In this document: positions 25,261 to 35,275 of the stretch, in pieces
How positions within the stretch are numbered: the first letter of the stretch is position 1
Layout of the letters: every line of letters starts with the position of its first letter
NCBI GenBank assembly: GCA_023105745.1
Contig: JALGQZ010000002.1
Location: 48,458,497-48,522,496 of the forward strand
From: Austropuccinia psidii
Taxonomy: Eukaryota; Basidiomycota; Pucciniomycetes; Pucciniales; Sphaerophragmiaceae
Reading direction: 5' to 3'
Length of the DNA: 64,000 bases
The notes under the pieces: model-generated
What the model was told of the DNA's origin: nothing
Database searches by the model: none
The model's input: only the letters and a program-made list of their open reading frames with translations
Position numbers and translations under genes: made by a program

Positions 25261-26230
25261 ATGGACCTTCCTCATTTATTATTTCATGCCTCCCTGGAGG
25301 AGCAGTGGGATGAGGAGGAAGATCCAGAAGAAATTGAAACTGTTTTCAAGGTAGTCCCTCCTGCTTATAACCAATATTTGGATGTATTATCCAAGGTGAA
25401 AGCAGAGAGAATTCCTCCACAATGTTCCTGTGATAATAATATTGAACTGGAGGGGTCCCTACCTTCAGTTGGTGTTACCTACTATTTATCAAATAATGAG
25501 TCAGAAACACTACAGGACTAAAATTCAGAGAACATAGAGAAAGGTTTAATTAGTCCAAGCTCCTTTCCTTTTTTTAAAGAAAAAGGATTGAGGCATTCAC
25601 TTGTGTGTTGACTACTGCAAGATAAATTCTGTCAGTAGGAAGAACAGGTATTTGTCCCTTCAAGGAACCAGCTTCTTACCATTTTAAATGGTTCCACTAG
25701 TTTATCCAAGATAGACTGGTGTGGTGAATATAATATCCTGAGAATTGAAGAGAGGGATGAGCCCTTGACTGCCTTTAGAGCAAAATATGTTAGCTTTGAG
25801 TTTTTGTTTATGCCATTTGGCCTGACCAATGCTCCTTCTTCATTAAAAAATCTTGTGAATGATATCTTTTCAGATTTCTTCGATATCTTTATAGTAGTTC
25901 ATTTAGATGATATTATGGTCTTCTCAAGATCTGAGGAAGAACATGTCAAATATTTGGCCTCTGTCCTCTAGATACTGAGGGATAATAATTTTTTTTCTAA
26001 ATCCTCAAAGTGTGTATTCCATGCCACAAGTGTAGAATACCTGGGCTATGTTTTTTCAAGTGATGGCCTCAAGGTGTATTCTTTCAAATTTTAGCAAATC
26101 CTCAATTTGCCAAAGCCCAAAGAAATAAAAGCTCTTCAGTCTTTCCTTGGGTTTGAAAATTTGTATTGTTTTTGAATTAAAAACTGCTCCCAAAAATCAC
26201 TTCTCTCACTTCCCTTCTCAAACATTATTT
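25261..26230 (+). pseudogene. Reverse transcriptase, gypsy chromovirus
   Basis: RT landmarks in order: a connecting segment with YNQYLDVLSKVKAERIPP (from about 25355), SLSKIDWCGEYN with the first catalytic Asp (about 25700), FRAKYVSFEFLFMPFGLTNA with the MPFGLTNAP signature (25771-25830), VVHLDDIMVFS where the usual Tyr before LDD is His (codon 25900-25902, catalytic Asp pair 25906-25911), and SVEYLGYVFSSDGL (about 26029-26070). Stops and one frameshift lie between these blocks, for example after 25971. It would have copied element RNA to DNA in cytoplasmic particles; this copy is dead. Confidence 0.92.
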
Positions 26231-26299
26231 TCCATTTATCTTCAATGAGAAAGCTCTTAGTCAGTTTCAATTCTGAAAGAAGCTTTTACATATTCTCCT

Positions 26300-26685
26300 A
26301 TCTTTTCCCATTGAAATCCTTCTATATCAACTATTGTAGAGACTGATGCTTCTGATTATTGCTTGGGGGCTGTACTGAGTCAGGTGAATTACTGAGGAAA
26401 TAATCCCATTGAATTTGATAGTCACAAGACTCTCCCAGGTGAGCTCAACCATTAAATTCATGAAAAGGAACTCCTTGGCATAGTTTGGGCTCTCAAGTTC
26501 TGGAGAGCATTTCTTTTTTCTCTTTCCAATCCTTTTGAAGTCTTGAAAGACCATTCCCCTCTTCAGTATTTCATGCCTTCCAAAGTTCTTACTTGTAAAT
26601 CCTGCTGGGCTGAATTTATTTCTGAGTTCCATTTCTATATCACTTACCATCCAGAAAAACTTGTAACTTTACAAGATTCCTAATA
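26300..26685 (+). pseudogene. RNase H domain, gypsy chromovirus
   Basis: ETDASDYCLGAVLSQV starts at about 26338 and carries the catalytic Asp (26344-26346). It is followed by a KELLGIVWAL block with the catalytic Glu (about 26464) and the SNPFEVLKDHSPLQYF block with the Asp-His pair (about 26525). The final segment has HFYITYHPEKL. Two or three in-frame stops interrupt it. It would have degraded RNA in RNA-DNA hybrids during reverse transcription. Confidence 0.88.
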
Positions 26686-26759
26686 ATCAAGTTCCAAAGC
26701 AAGATGAAATTTAATAATCAAGATTCTTCTCAATAAAGATCTAATTATTCTCATATTTA

Positions 26760-27956
26760 GTGAATCAGATTCAAAAAGAAGTATGGCAAGACAAAGACTA
26801 TAAGGAAATAATCAAACAATTAAAAAGAAGTGGATCAGTCTCAGATTATTCTCTTGAAGCTCAAGCCAAATTGTTATTATTAAAAGATAGAGTAGTCATT
26901 CCAAGAAATCATGAAATTAAATTCAATATCCTTAAAAAGCATCATGACCCACTGTTTTCTGGCCATCCTGACCATGAGAAGACCCTCAAGCTAATAAAGA
27001 GGGATTGTTATTGGGCTGGAATGAATCAGATCCTAAAGGACTATGTGCTCTCATGTCAGAAATTTTCAAGAAAGAAGAACATTCACCATAATATGTTTGG
27101 ATTACTCAAGCATCTTCAAATTACATCTGATCCTCAGAATTAATTATAAATGGATTTTATCACTTAATTTCCCCTGTCCAACAATGGACAGATTCTCAGA
27201 AATGGAAATCTTCATTCCAGCTTATTCAACCATTACTTTCCTGGATTTGGATTAAATCTTCATCAGCCATGTCTTTTCCAAGCCAGGACTTCCAGTCAAT
27301 ATTTTTAGTAATAGAGGTTCCTTATTTGTTTCATAATTATGGACTCAATTATTTCAGAATCTCAAGATATAAAGAGATATTTAAACTGCCTTTCACCCTG
27401 AAAAGAATGGACAAACAGAGAGGGTAAATCAAATTATAGAAAAATATCTTTGAATGTATCTCAGCTACCATCACAATGACTGGAACACCTGGCTACCTCT
27501 GGCTTAATTGGCCTACAAGAATACAGAAAATTCATCAAAAAAACAATAACCCTTTTTCACCATTCATGGAAGAAATCTCAGCATTTATTAAATTCAAATT
27601 TCTCAAGACACACCTGCTATAAAGTTATGGAAAAAACTCCAGTAAGTACAGTAAGTTGTCAAAGAATAATTAGAGTCAGCAATAATGTGTTTTAAGAATT
27701 ATTCAGATAGAAATAGGACAACTCCACCTGATTTCCAACCTGGGGACAGAGTATGGCTAGCTTTAAAGAACATCAAGACCACAAGACCCACCAAGAGACT
27801 CTCACAAAGATGGTTGGGAACCTTTGAAGTTCTTAAAATATTGGAAGCCATGCATATCACCTCAATTTACCTTCATAATGGAAATCAGTTCACCCTGTAT
27901 TCCATGTGTCATTACTAGAAACAGTCAAGAAATAAACTAGAACAAACCAACATAAA
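26760..27956 (+). pseudogene. Integrase, gypsy chromovirus
   Basis: The N-terminal zinc-binding block runs from about 26938: HHDPLFSGH, then DCYWAGM and DYVLSCQKF. The last Cys of the HHCC set is replaced by Phe. Of the core triad, Asp is present in MDFI (27153-27155), the second position is Asn (27310-27312, SNRGS) where Asp is expected, and Glu is present in NGQTERVNQ (27418-27420). The C-terminal part has DFQPGDRVWLALKNIKT and LSQRWLGTFEVL (27733-27838), the GPY/F-type module with GT in place of GP. Stops and frameshifts separate the blocks. With a zinc ligand and one catalytic residue missing, it could not integrate DNA. Confidence 0.9.
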
Positions 27957-28193
27957 TTGCCACAACCACCAGTCATAGTGGAAGAGAAAGAGGAATGGGA
28001 AGTGGAACCAGTTCTGTACTCAAAACTCAAAAGAGGTAATTTATGGTATCTTGTTGAGTGGAAAGGATTCAATGAAGACCCAGAAAGAGCAACTTTGGAG
28101 CCAGCTTCCAAATTTAAAAACTCACCAGAACTAGTCAAGGATTTCCAAACTTTGTATTCTGAAAGGCCTGGCCCAAATGGCTCAAGATTTTAA
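27957..28193 (+). pseudogene. Chromodomain at the Pol C-terminus
   Basis: A 78-codon open stretch encodes a chromodomain: WEVEPVLYSKLKRGN, LWYLVEWKGFNEDP, then ERATLEPASKF, SPELVKDF and a short tail ending in SRF. In chromoviruses this module tethers integrase to histone-modified heterochromatin. The aromatic-cage Trp usual before EP is Leu here (ATLEP), which should weaken methyl-lysine binding. It is the longest uninterrupted, fully recognisable piece of the pol gene. The upstream integrase frame is broken, so it is not a separate gene. Confidence 0.88.
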
Positions 28194-28568
28194 TTTTATG
28201 GTGGTTAATGGGGATTAGATTTCATGAAATTAAGTTCCTCTCCTGGAATAAACCTTTGAGGGGGTATTCTACCAAAAATTGTAGTAATCATAACCTTGGC
28301 AAATCTGTGACAAATTGTCAATTATTTGGACAGATTCAAAAGGCCTTGCAACATCAATAACCTAAAATTTGGACCTTCAATAAAGATATGGCCAAATCTT
28401 CTTCTTTCCTTATTTAATTTTTATTTTATGACATTAATAATTATTCAAGACATTCCTTACATAAAGTAATTTTATGGAAAAAATCTTCTTTTTTTATGGT
28501 GCTTGGTGGGGGGTGGAAGTTATGAAATTAAGCTCCTTCTCCTGGTATGCCTCTCTGAGGGTCTCTAA
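28194..28568 (+). repeat. Duplicated post-pol segment
   Basis: About 80 bp after the pol stop (28194-28275: ttttatggtg, atgaaattaag, ctcctggaat and a G-rich run) recur at 28488-28568 with moderate divergence. This looks like a local direct duplication, about 295 bp apart, of the sequence that follows pol. Confidence 0.7.
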
Positions 28569-29230
28569 TACTTGTAAAACAACATCTCATCCACTGTGTG
28601 AGAAACAAATGCTTGGTTTTATCTTTTCAGACAAAATTATTGCCAAAATAAAGTCACTAACCTCAAGAAAAACACCTCTCAGAAGTTTCTTTAATTTGTT
28701 TTCTTTACTCTCTTTTTAACTGAATTCATTTAATTTCTTTATTTATTTTACTTGTATAATTCTTGTTTTATTTTTATTTGTTATCAAGCAGAAGAATTCC
28801 CTCCCATATCATGTATTGGGAGGTTACATTTTTTATTCTTGTATTGATAAGAGTGGGGATAAAAGAAAAACCAAAAAAAGGTTTTATTCTTCAGAAAAGT
28901 CATTAAAAGTCCTGTCACATTCATTGGCCAATCTACTAAGAACAGGGAAGTTCATCAAGCAATCAAGTTTCCAAAGGAATTCATGTGGCATGAAATTATA
29001 TTTGGGATTGGCTAAAAGGACTAAAATATTTACTCTAATTATGCACCTGCAAGGACCCATCTGCAAAGCAAATCCAAGCCCTTTCAAATTCTCCTCAAAT
29101 ACCCACTTGAAGGCATCAAAATCCAGGAAATTTAGACACCAACTGCCCCAATTGACCCCCAAAGGGCCACTAATGACCTCCTCAAGCATTCTTAAAATGG
29201 GCCTCCATATAGCCCTTCAAGTCTTTAACA

Positions 29231-29266
29231 CCCCTCTAGACAATGATCAATATTAGTCTAGAGGGG
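29231..29266. repeat. Perfect 11-bp hairpin, GC-rich
   Basis: CCCCTCTAGAC and GTCTAGAGGGG are separated by a 14-nt AT-rich loop. It lies in the GC-richer part of the gypsy 3' region. Possible roles are an RNA structure of the element or the relic of an inserted palindrome. Confidence 0.8.
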
Positions 29267-29944
29267 CCAGAAACCCTTTAGGACACCCAAAGGCCATCAG
29301 GCCCCCCAGGCCTTAAACCAAGGACATCAGCCAAGGGGCCCAGGACAAGAAGAGTGGGGCCAGAAGCATCAAGACCATCAAAATGGCATAAATGTCATAT
29401 CTGACATTTTGGAAAGGGATTATTGTTTTTTCTCATTAATAAAGAGGCCAAGGAGACAGGAATGAAGCAAGCTTATGGTCAATTTTTGTCATGACACAAG
29501 AATTAGAACAAAATTTATAAGTAAATCCTTCCAAGGAGTTTCTTAAGAGTCAAAGAGCTCCATTACTGAAACAGCGAGACATTAAAATATTGATTCATAT
29601 ATAAGTTATGCACCATTTTTGAAGCTTTTTTCAGTGGTGATAATAATTTTGAATTATTTTCCACAAGATTTTTAACTTTGTACTTAATTATTCTGTTGAA
29701 TTTTGTGTTTTCTCAAGACCAAGTCAAGGCAAGTGGAAGCTTCAAACTAAAGGCCACTTTCAGAAGACAATAGAGATTGGTGACAATTGACAAGCAGAAA
29801 ATTTATTCATAGGAATGAAGAGAGGAGTTTTTCAGTTCAAGGTTGAGGATTCAGCTTTATAATATGTAAAGGGAAGGTGAAATTTTCAGGAAAAGGATTT
29901 ATATTATGGTTTTAAGGAGCCCACCAGTTTAAAGAGGGGGCTAC

Positions 29945-30635
29945 TGCCACAGCCATAATCAGGGAAGCATGGTATGAAGTTCTATCTTTACTCATACCAA
30001 CCAGACTAGCAAATAAGTAGCACCAATCAGAATTAAACTTAAGCAACTTTCTTGAAGAGCTCAATAAAGTATGTAATCCCTAATAAAGCCATGGATTCAT
30101 TAAACTGGAACTTTATAAGCAACAACTCCCACCACATCCCCTGTATAGACCCTGGGCATTAATAAAGGGCCTGTATTATCCAAAATAAATGCAATAAATG
30201 ATTCCTCTGAAGAAAAATTACTCTTTTTATCAGGGCTGGTGGATGCTGACATATACCATCCCCTCTTTTGCCCAGTTAATTAATATATTTGAGTTATTAT
30301 TTAATAAATACTCTTATTTCTTATTTTGAAATATTTTATTTATTGGTATTACGTTTTTCTTTGAATTCCCTAACCTGTTCAGTAGAGTTGTTATGGCCAT
30401 ATCTTTATTAACCATTCTCCTTATTTCTGACAAGCTGAAACTGTGGACTTGGACTTGTTTGTGGTTGGCTCTTTTATTATTTACTCTTATTATTTGTTGT
30501 TTCTACTTTTATTATATTTCTTTTATTAGAAATATCATTCTCATTACACTCTTAAGTTTATTATCTATATTATACCACTTGCTCCCTTCATAAGTGAGTT
30601 CCAGGCCCTTCTTCACTTAGAAGAGCCCCTATGAG
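29945..30635 (+). repeat. 3' LTR of the gypsy chromovirus
   Basis: It begins TGCCACAGCC and ends ATGAGA, matching the 5' LTR ends with single substitutions at the termini. It is about 50 bp shorter than the 5' LTR. Its T-rich open frame at 30393-30593 parallels the one in the 5' LTR. Confidence 0.88.
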
Positions 30636-31720
30636 AAATCCCTTTATTGAAAGCATTGTTAAATCAAATAAAATTCTGGTTAATTTTCTCAGTGATTTAA
30701 ATTTTTGGCATGAAACCTTGGAATCCTGGTGCAAAGAAAATAAAGTTTAGAACATCCTTCAAAACATGTGTGAAACTAGATTGTGCTCAATAGAAAAGCT
30801 CTGTCTCACTAATGGAAAATGAGAATTTTTTCATTTGTGTATAGCCCTTCAAACAGCTCAGCTTTTCATACATCAGATATTGAAAAAAAGTAAAAGGAAG
30901 TTTGATGAAGACAGAGATAATTTTGTCACCAACCAGGTTGTAGAAAATATCCTACTCTCAGTAGTTGATTTGATTGGAAGATTAGAAAATAAAAACACAA
31001 AAATTGGATACATCTGGAAGGAAACAACCACCACATATTTCATAACAAAAAAAGATGATGTATAATAGCACCTTGAACAGCTAGAAAAACCTTTCCTCAA
31101 TGTAATTAAGAAATTCAGTATCACCGTTTTCACTGAAATTTATTTTGTCGTATTTTTTCAAGCCCTTCATATTTACAGGTGGCTATATCAAAAAGAATTC
31201 AATCAAAGAAATTTGAAGGATGATACTCAAAATATCCAAGGCTTAGAATATTAAAAGATCTCAGCCTGGAGCCATTGGAACTCATATTCCACACTGATAA
31301 AACAAGAGGCACCATTCAAAATAACTAATGAAACTAGCTCACTTGGATATTGGATATAGCTCCAATTAACAGACACAATCTTGGTGCTAAATATTCTTTC
31401 AATATCTATTTTTAGAATGTTCATACATGAAGCTGTCATAAAGGGGCTTTCTTTGATGATGTCTGAAACAAAAAACAAAAAACTGGAACTGAATGATCCA
31501 AAATATTTTGCACATTGTGAGCCAGGTAGAATTCAATATAATTAAATAATCAAGGAATAAAGAAATAGGTTCCCAAAATAATAAAAAAAAGATTTTGAGG
31601 TCCATCTTTTTAGGGAGTATGACTTCATTAACTCCTATTAACCTTTTTTATTACCTGATGAGTTTGTGGACCTTGAAGCTGGAGTTCTTAGTGATATTAA
31701 GAATGAGGTGCAAAGTATTG
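30636..31720 (+). pseudogene. hAT transposase, C-terminal half (broken)
   Basis: This continues the hAT frame interrupted at 21810. Just after the LTR comes a FIESIVKSNKILVNF block, then CIALQTAQLFIHQIL (from 30838), VVDLIGRLENKNTKIGYIWKE (about 30964) and a degenerate C-terminal dimerisation region including APFKITNETSSLGYW (about 31303) with the following FRMFIHEA block (about 31413). In-frame stops occur at about 30749, 30830 and beyond 31065. Together with 20841-21810 it covers most of an hAT transposase. I could not find the right terminal inverted repeat. Confidence 0.8.
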
Positions 31721-31884
31721 TAAGGAATTGCTTTATTAAATATTGTACTTTGTTTTTCTAGAAAAAGAAAGTTATTTTAGTGAGGAAACCCCCCTCGTCA
31801 AGGTTGAAAATGCTTATTGGAAAATTGAAGCTCTTCTATAAAGAAAATTTCCTTTCAATTGGTATCATAGTTTCTTCCTTTAAA

Positions 31885-32215
31885 AACCATGAATGGTTTA
31901 TATTAAACAAATCCCAAGAATGATTTATATTGAATAAACAAGCAATGGTTTATATCAAATAAGCCAATAATGGTCTATATTCAATACACAAAGAATGGTG
32001 TATATTAAATAAACCAAGAATGGTTTATATTAAATAAACAAAGAATGACTTATATTAAATAAACCAAGAATGGCTTATATTAAATAGAACATGACTGGTT
32101 TCTATTGAATGAAAATGACTGGTATTAAGAGGCCATTAATTCTTTACATTGAATAAGCCAATGATATTTTATATTCAATAAATCATGACTGGCTTATATT
32201 AGATAAATAAGGACA
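31885..32215. repeat. Minisatellite, 25-bp unit, about 13 copies
   Basis: Direct tandem repeats have a core like gaatggtttatattaaataa. The central units (about 31990-32090) are nearly identical and the outer ones are more diverged. The period is 25 bp where it can be counted exactly. It lies just downstream of the hAT C-terminal remnant and may lie within the hAT's 3' end. No coding frame is supported. Confidence 0.9.
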
Positions 32216-33914
32216 GGTTCAAAATACATAAAAAATGGCTAGCTCATATCAAATAACCCATTAAATCTGTGATACAAGGTCTATTCAAAATGAAAAAACT
32301 AATACTACTTGATATTACATAGGTCATGTTTATGAATTTATGCAGGCAGTAAAAGTATTTTTAAAAAAATGCATACAAATGCATTACCAAAAATATACAA
32401 ATTGCATTAAGCAGGAATGCACTTTGGTGAAAATTTGTGCCATCTACCCTAGCAGAATACCTATGTTTTGAATTAAGTCTTGTATTCAATTATCCTTACT
32501 CTAATTTAATTTATTTCTTTCCATACTGCCTTTGAAATGCATCATAGAAATTAATACAGTAGCATGAGACTAACTAATAGAAAAAGTGTCACCTTTGCAA
32601 GCAAAGTTCAAAGTGCAAAGCAATTCTACCCATCTCAAGGAAAGCTATAGTGAAAAATGGAAATATAGGGGGGAGAAAATACAAATGAGAATGAAACAAA
32701 ATTAACATAATAAAAACCCAAATTAAAATATGACAAGATATATTCTTCTGTGAGGATGATTATGCTGTAAATGAGTAAGTTCTTAATTCAAGTTATTTGA
32801 GTTAGTTGTTAATTTTCGAGTTCAATTATTGAAAATATCAATCATATTCTGTAGCCTTTAACAAGGCAATTCTATGGAATATGTGAGAGATAATTCTTTA
32901 AGATTATTCCAGGATAAAAGAGCTTAGAATCATGTGCTCTCTTAAGAAAACATTTACCTCCTATTCTGCACATTATAGTGATACACCTATCAATTGTATT
33001 ATTCCTTGCAAGTATGAGGTATTGAGAAATGCTAAAATGAATGTATTGTTTTTTTCCAAATCATAATTCTTATATGAATTAAGCTTTAACATTTATTAAT
33101 GTAAGAATTGAGATAATTCTGGGGAAGAATCAAATGCATATTGATAGAGTTTCTTTATGAGAAGAGCTTAGATAAGTACCAAAAGGTTTGTTTTTGGTGC
33201 ATTATTATTCTGGAATATGTCTCATAAAACCTTGAATTAGTCTTTGATGGGATTCATGAACTCTATAGCCCCCCCAACTAATTGATAGGGTCATAGGGAC
33301 TCCTATTTGAGGGTTGAGTATAGAACTGGATTATATTCTTCAGATTTTGTGCTTTTTAAATCTGCTTCAGAAAGTAGCTTAAGTGGGTTATTTAAATGTA
33401 CAAAGTAATTAGCTTTGGGTAAAGGGTCTTATTATGTATATTTATGAAGAACTGTCTCTCCTTTGTGATGGCCCTAAGATGTGAGAAGATATTCCTCATA
33501 GAATTAACTGCTGAAGGTTTCTTTATTGGATTGAAAGCCACCACATCATTCTCCAGCTCTGAGGAAAAAATTATGCAAGAAGGATAATTCAAGTGCTAGG
33601 ATGAATCTATGATTTAGTAATAAAAATATATAACTATGAGTTTGAAATTAAATATGTATTTAAAAAGATCTTAAAAGGGCTCTACTATAATAATATAGTG
33701 GTGATGAATCGATTGAAATCCCCTATCCCACTGATTATCATCTATGTTACTACAATAATCACTAAAAAAGTTTACATTATAATTATATCTTGTTAAATCT
33801 CAGAATAATTGTTATTTTGAAATTCTTACTATGTAAGAATTCCAATGAAAAAATAAGATAAGTTCTAATTTTTATTAGGAGAAGACCTATTTTCTCTTAA
33901 TAAAGTGTAGTAGA
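32216..33914. other. AT-rich DNA, no gene seen
   Basis: No recognised gene. A minus-strand open stretch (33392-33592, 66 codons, containing KPSAVNSMRNIFSHLRAI) has a more protein-like composition than most, but I cannot assign it to a family. Confidence 0.45.
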
Positions 33915-35275
33915 AGGTTATGAAACTTTGTACATGACCACAGAGTGAAAATTTCAACTACTGTGGCTTACCTGTGGTCCCACATGCTCAATACAGACTT
34001 GAAATGAGCTGAAATGTGGTTTCAAGACCACAAATTTCCATTCCTACCCTAAAAAGGGTAAGATACATATAACACAGACCCTCCGGACCTTTTCTGATGA
34101 TTCTGATGTATCAGAATCTATAAAGTAAATAACTGTGTGCCTCTTATGAGTCAGGCCATGAGTAATTGAAGCTTAAACATCTTTTTTATAGCTTTTATGA
34201 CCAATAGCTTAGCTATATGGGAGAGTATCTCTCAGTACCACCCTGTACAGGAAAGTGAGGTAATGTCTTATCCATGCTATTAGTAATAAGAAAATAAGAA
34301 GCCTTTTGGAAGCTTTGAAACTTCATAATTAAATCTTCTGGAATAGCATCCGACAATACCATTTGGTGTGGGAATATAGAGTAAAATCTTGAATAATTTT
34401 GTCACTTTCACAGATATAGAGATTGAAAGTGACTCAAATTATGTTGAAAAGTGAGATACAAAAGATGGCTATACTGATGACCCACTTTTGATCAAGTATA
34501 TCAAACTTATACAGAGTAAAAGCATTTTTAATTCTGTCTAAAATGTATTTTTGTTGTTTTGAGAGAAAATTATCAATAAAATTTTATCTGTTTGAGATAC
34601 AGAAATAAGGTTTACATTTCTATATAGCCCTACTGTAGGCCTTTCAGAAAGTATTATAATCTATAGGTCTCCAATTGAAACTGTGGAAGTTAGAACAAAG
34701 GTAAAAAAAGGTATCATTTTTCCAGGTTGTTCAAATAGTATTTGTGTGGTAATTGATGATCCAGTGGTGCTACAGTCTTGGATATAGTAACATTCAAGAT
34801 TCCTCATTGATAAACTTTATAAAAGACTCCACTTGGTGGGTCTATGATCAAAATACAGAGCTTAGATGAGTGGTGAAGATTAAGGCTTATGCTTAGAAAT
34901 AGTTTACAGCTTCAATAACTTGATCAATCTTTATTGTTTGGTAATATGAATAATTTTTTCTGAAAGCAGGAGGCTTCCTCCCTCAGATATTAAAATTTAA
35001 AGAATGACCTTTCTAGGTTCTTTTATTTGTGTGTGTGGAATCAGTACATATCAATTTGGTTTAAAAAAGGATAAAGGTGTTTATTCCACTCCTTCTTTTA
35101 TACCATGCTTATGGTACTATTGAATTTGATGCTTTTGCTCTGGTTTTGACTCAAAGTATGACAAAAATGATCTAATTGATGGGTTGTGGTTGGGATTCAA
35201 GAGCTTAATATCTTAATCATCTGAGGTGGTTTGTATAATTCTTGGTACCTCAAGTTTAAGATGGAGTTTCACCTT
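33915..35275 (+). repeat. Degenerate interspersed repeat, family C copy 1
   Basis: It shares collinear blocks with 38935-40245 in the same orientation. Examples are the gatgag..ggtgaa..attaagg..tatgct block (34865 and 39821), the tagccct block followed by ctgt.gaagttaga (34625-34695 and 39589-39653) and gctctggttttga (35138 and 40030). Divergence is high. No coding domain was recognised. It is probably noncoding transposon sequence such as a long LTR, but the ends were not determined. Confidence 0.55.

Larger units (their letters stand above)
28194..29944 (+). other. 3' noncoding region of the gypsy element
   Basis: This 1.75-kb stretch between the chromodomain stop and the 3' LTR is long for a chromovirus. 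It contains a duplicated segment (28194-28275 and 28488-28568), a GC-richer tract (about 28990-29390) with an 11-bp hairpin at 29231-29266, and a purine-rich agaggggg stretch just before the 3' LTR. Open frames of 146 codons (28816-29256, plus) and 101 codons (28884-29189, minus) overlap one another and carry no recognisable domain. Confidence 0.6.
21811..30635 (+). mobile_element. Ty3/gypsy chromovirus, full length, decayed
   Basis: This is an 8.8-kb LTR retrotransposon nested in an hAT transposase gene. Order: 5' LTR (21811-22555), AT-rich leader, gag, protease, reverse transcriptase, RNase H, integrase, chromodomain, 3' noncoding region, a G-rich polypurine-like stretch (agaggggg just before 29945), then the 3' LTR (29945-30635). 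The order RT-RNase H-integrase defines Ty3/gypsy, and the C-terminal chromodomain defines the chromovirus branch. Flanking pentamers catcc (21806-21810) and aatcc (30636-30640) are a TSD with one mismatch. All open frames are interrupted by stops and frameshifts. No primer-binding site could be recognised after the 5' LTR. Confidence 0.92.

Noticed and set aside
28816..29256. 146-codon plus-strand frame in the gypsy 3' region
   Set aside because: It overlaps a 101-codon frame on the opposite strand, has no recognisable domain, and the GC-richer composition lengthens chance frames.
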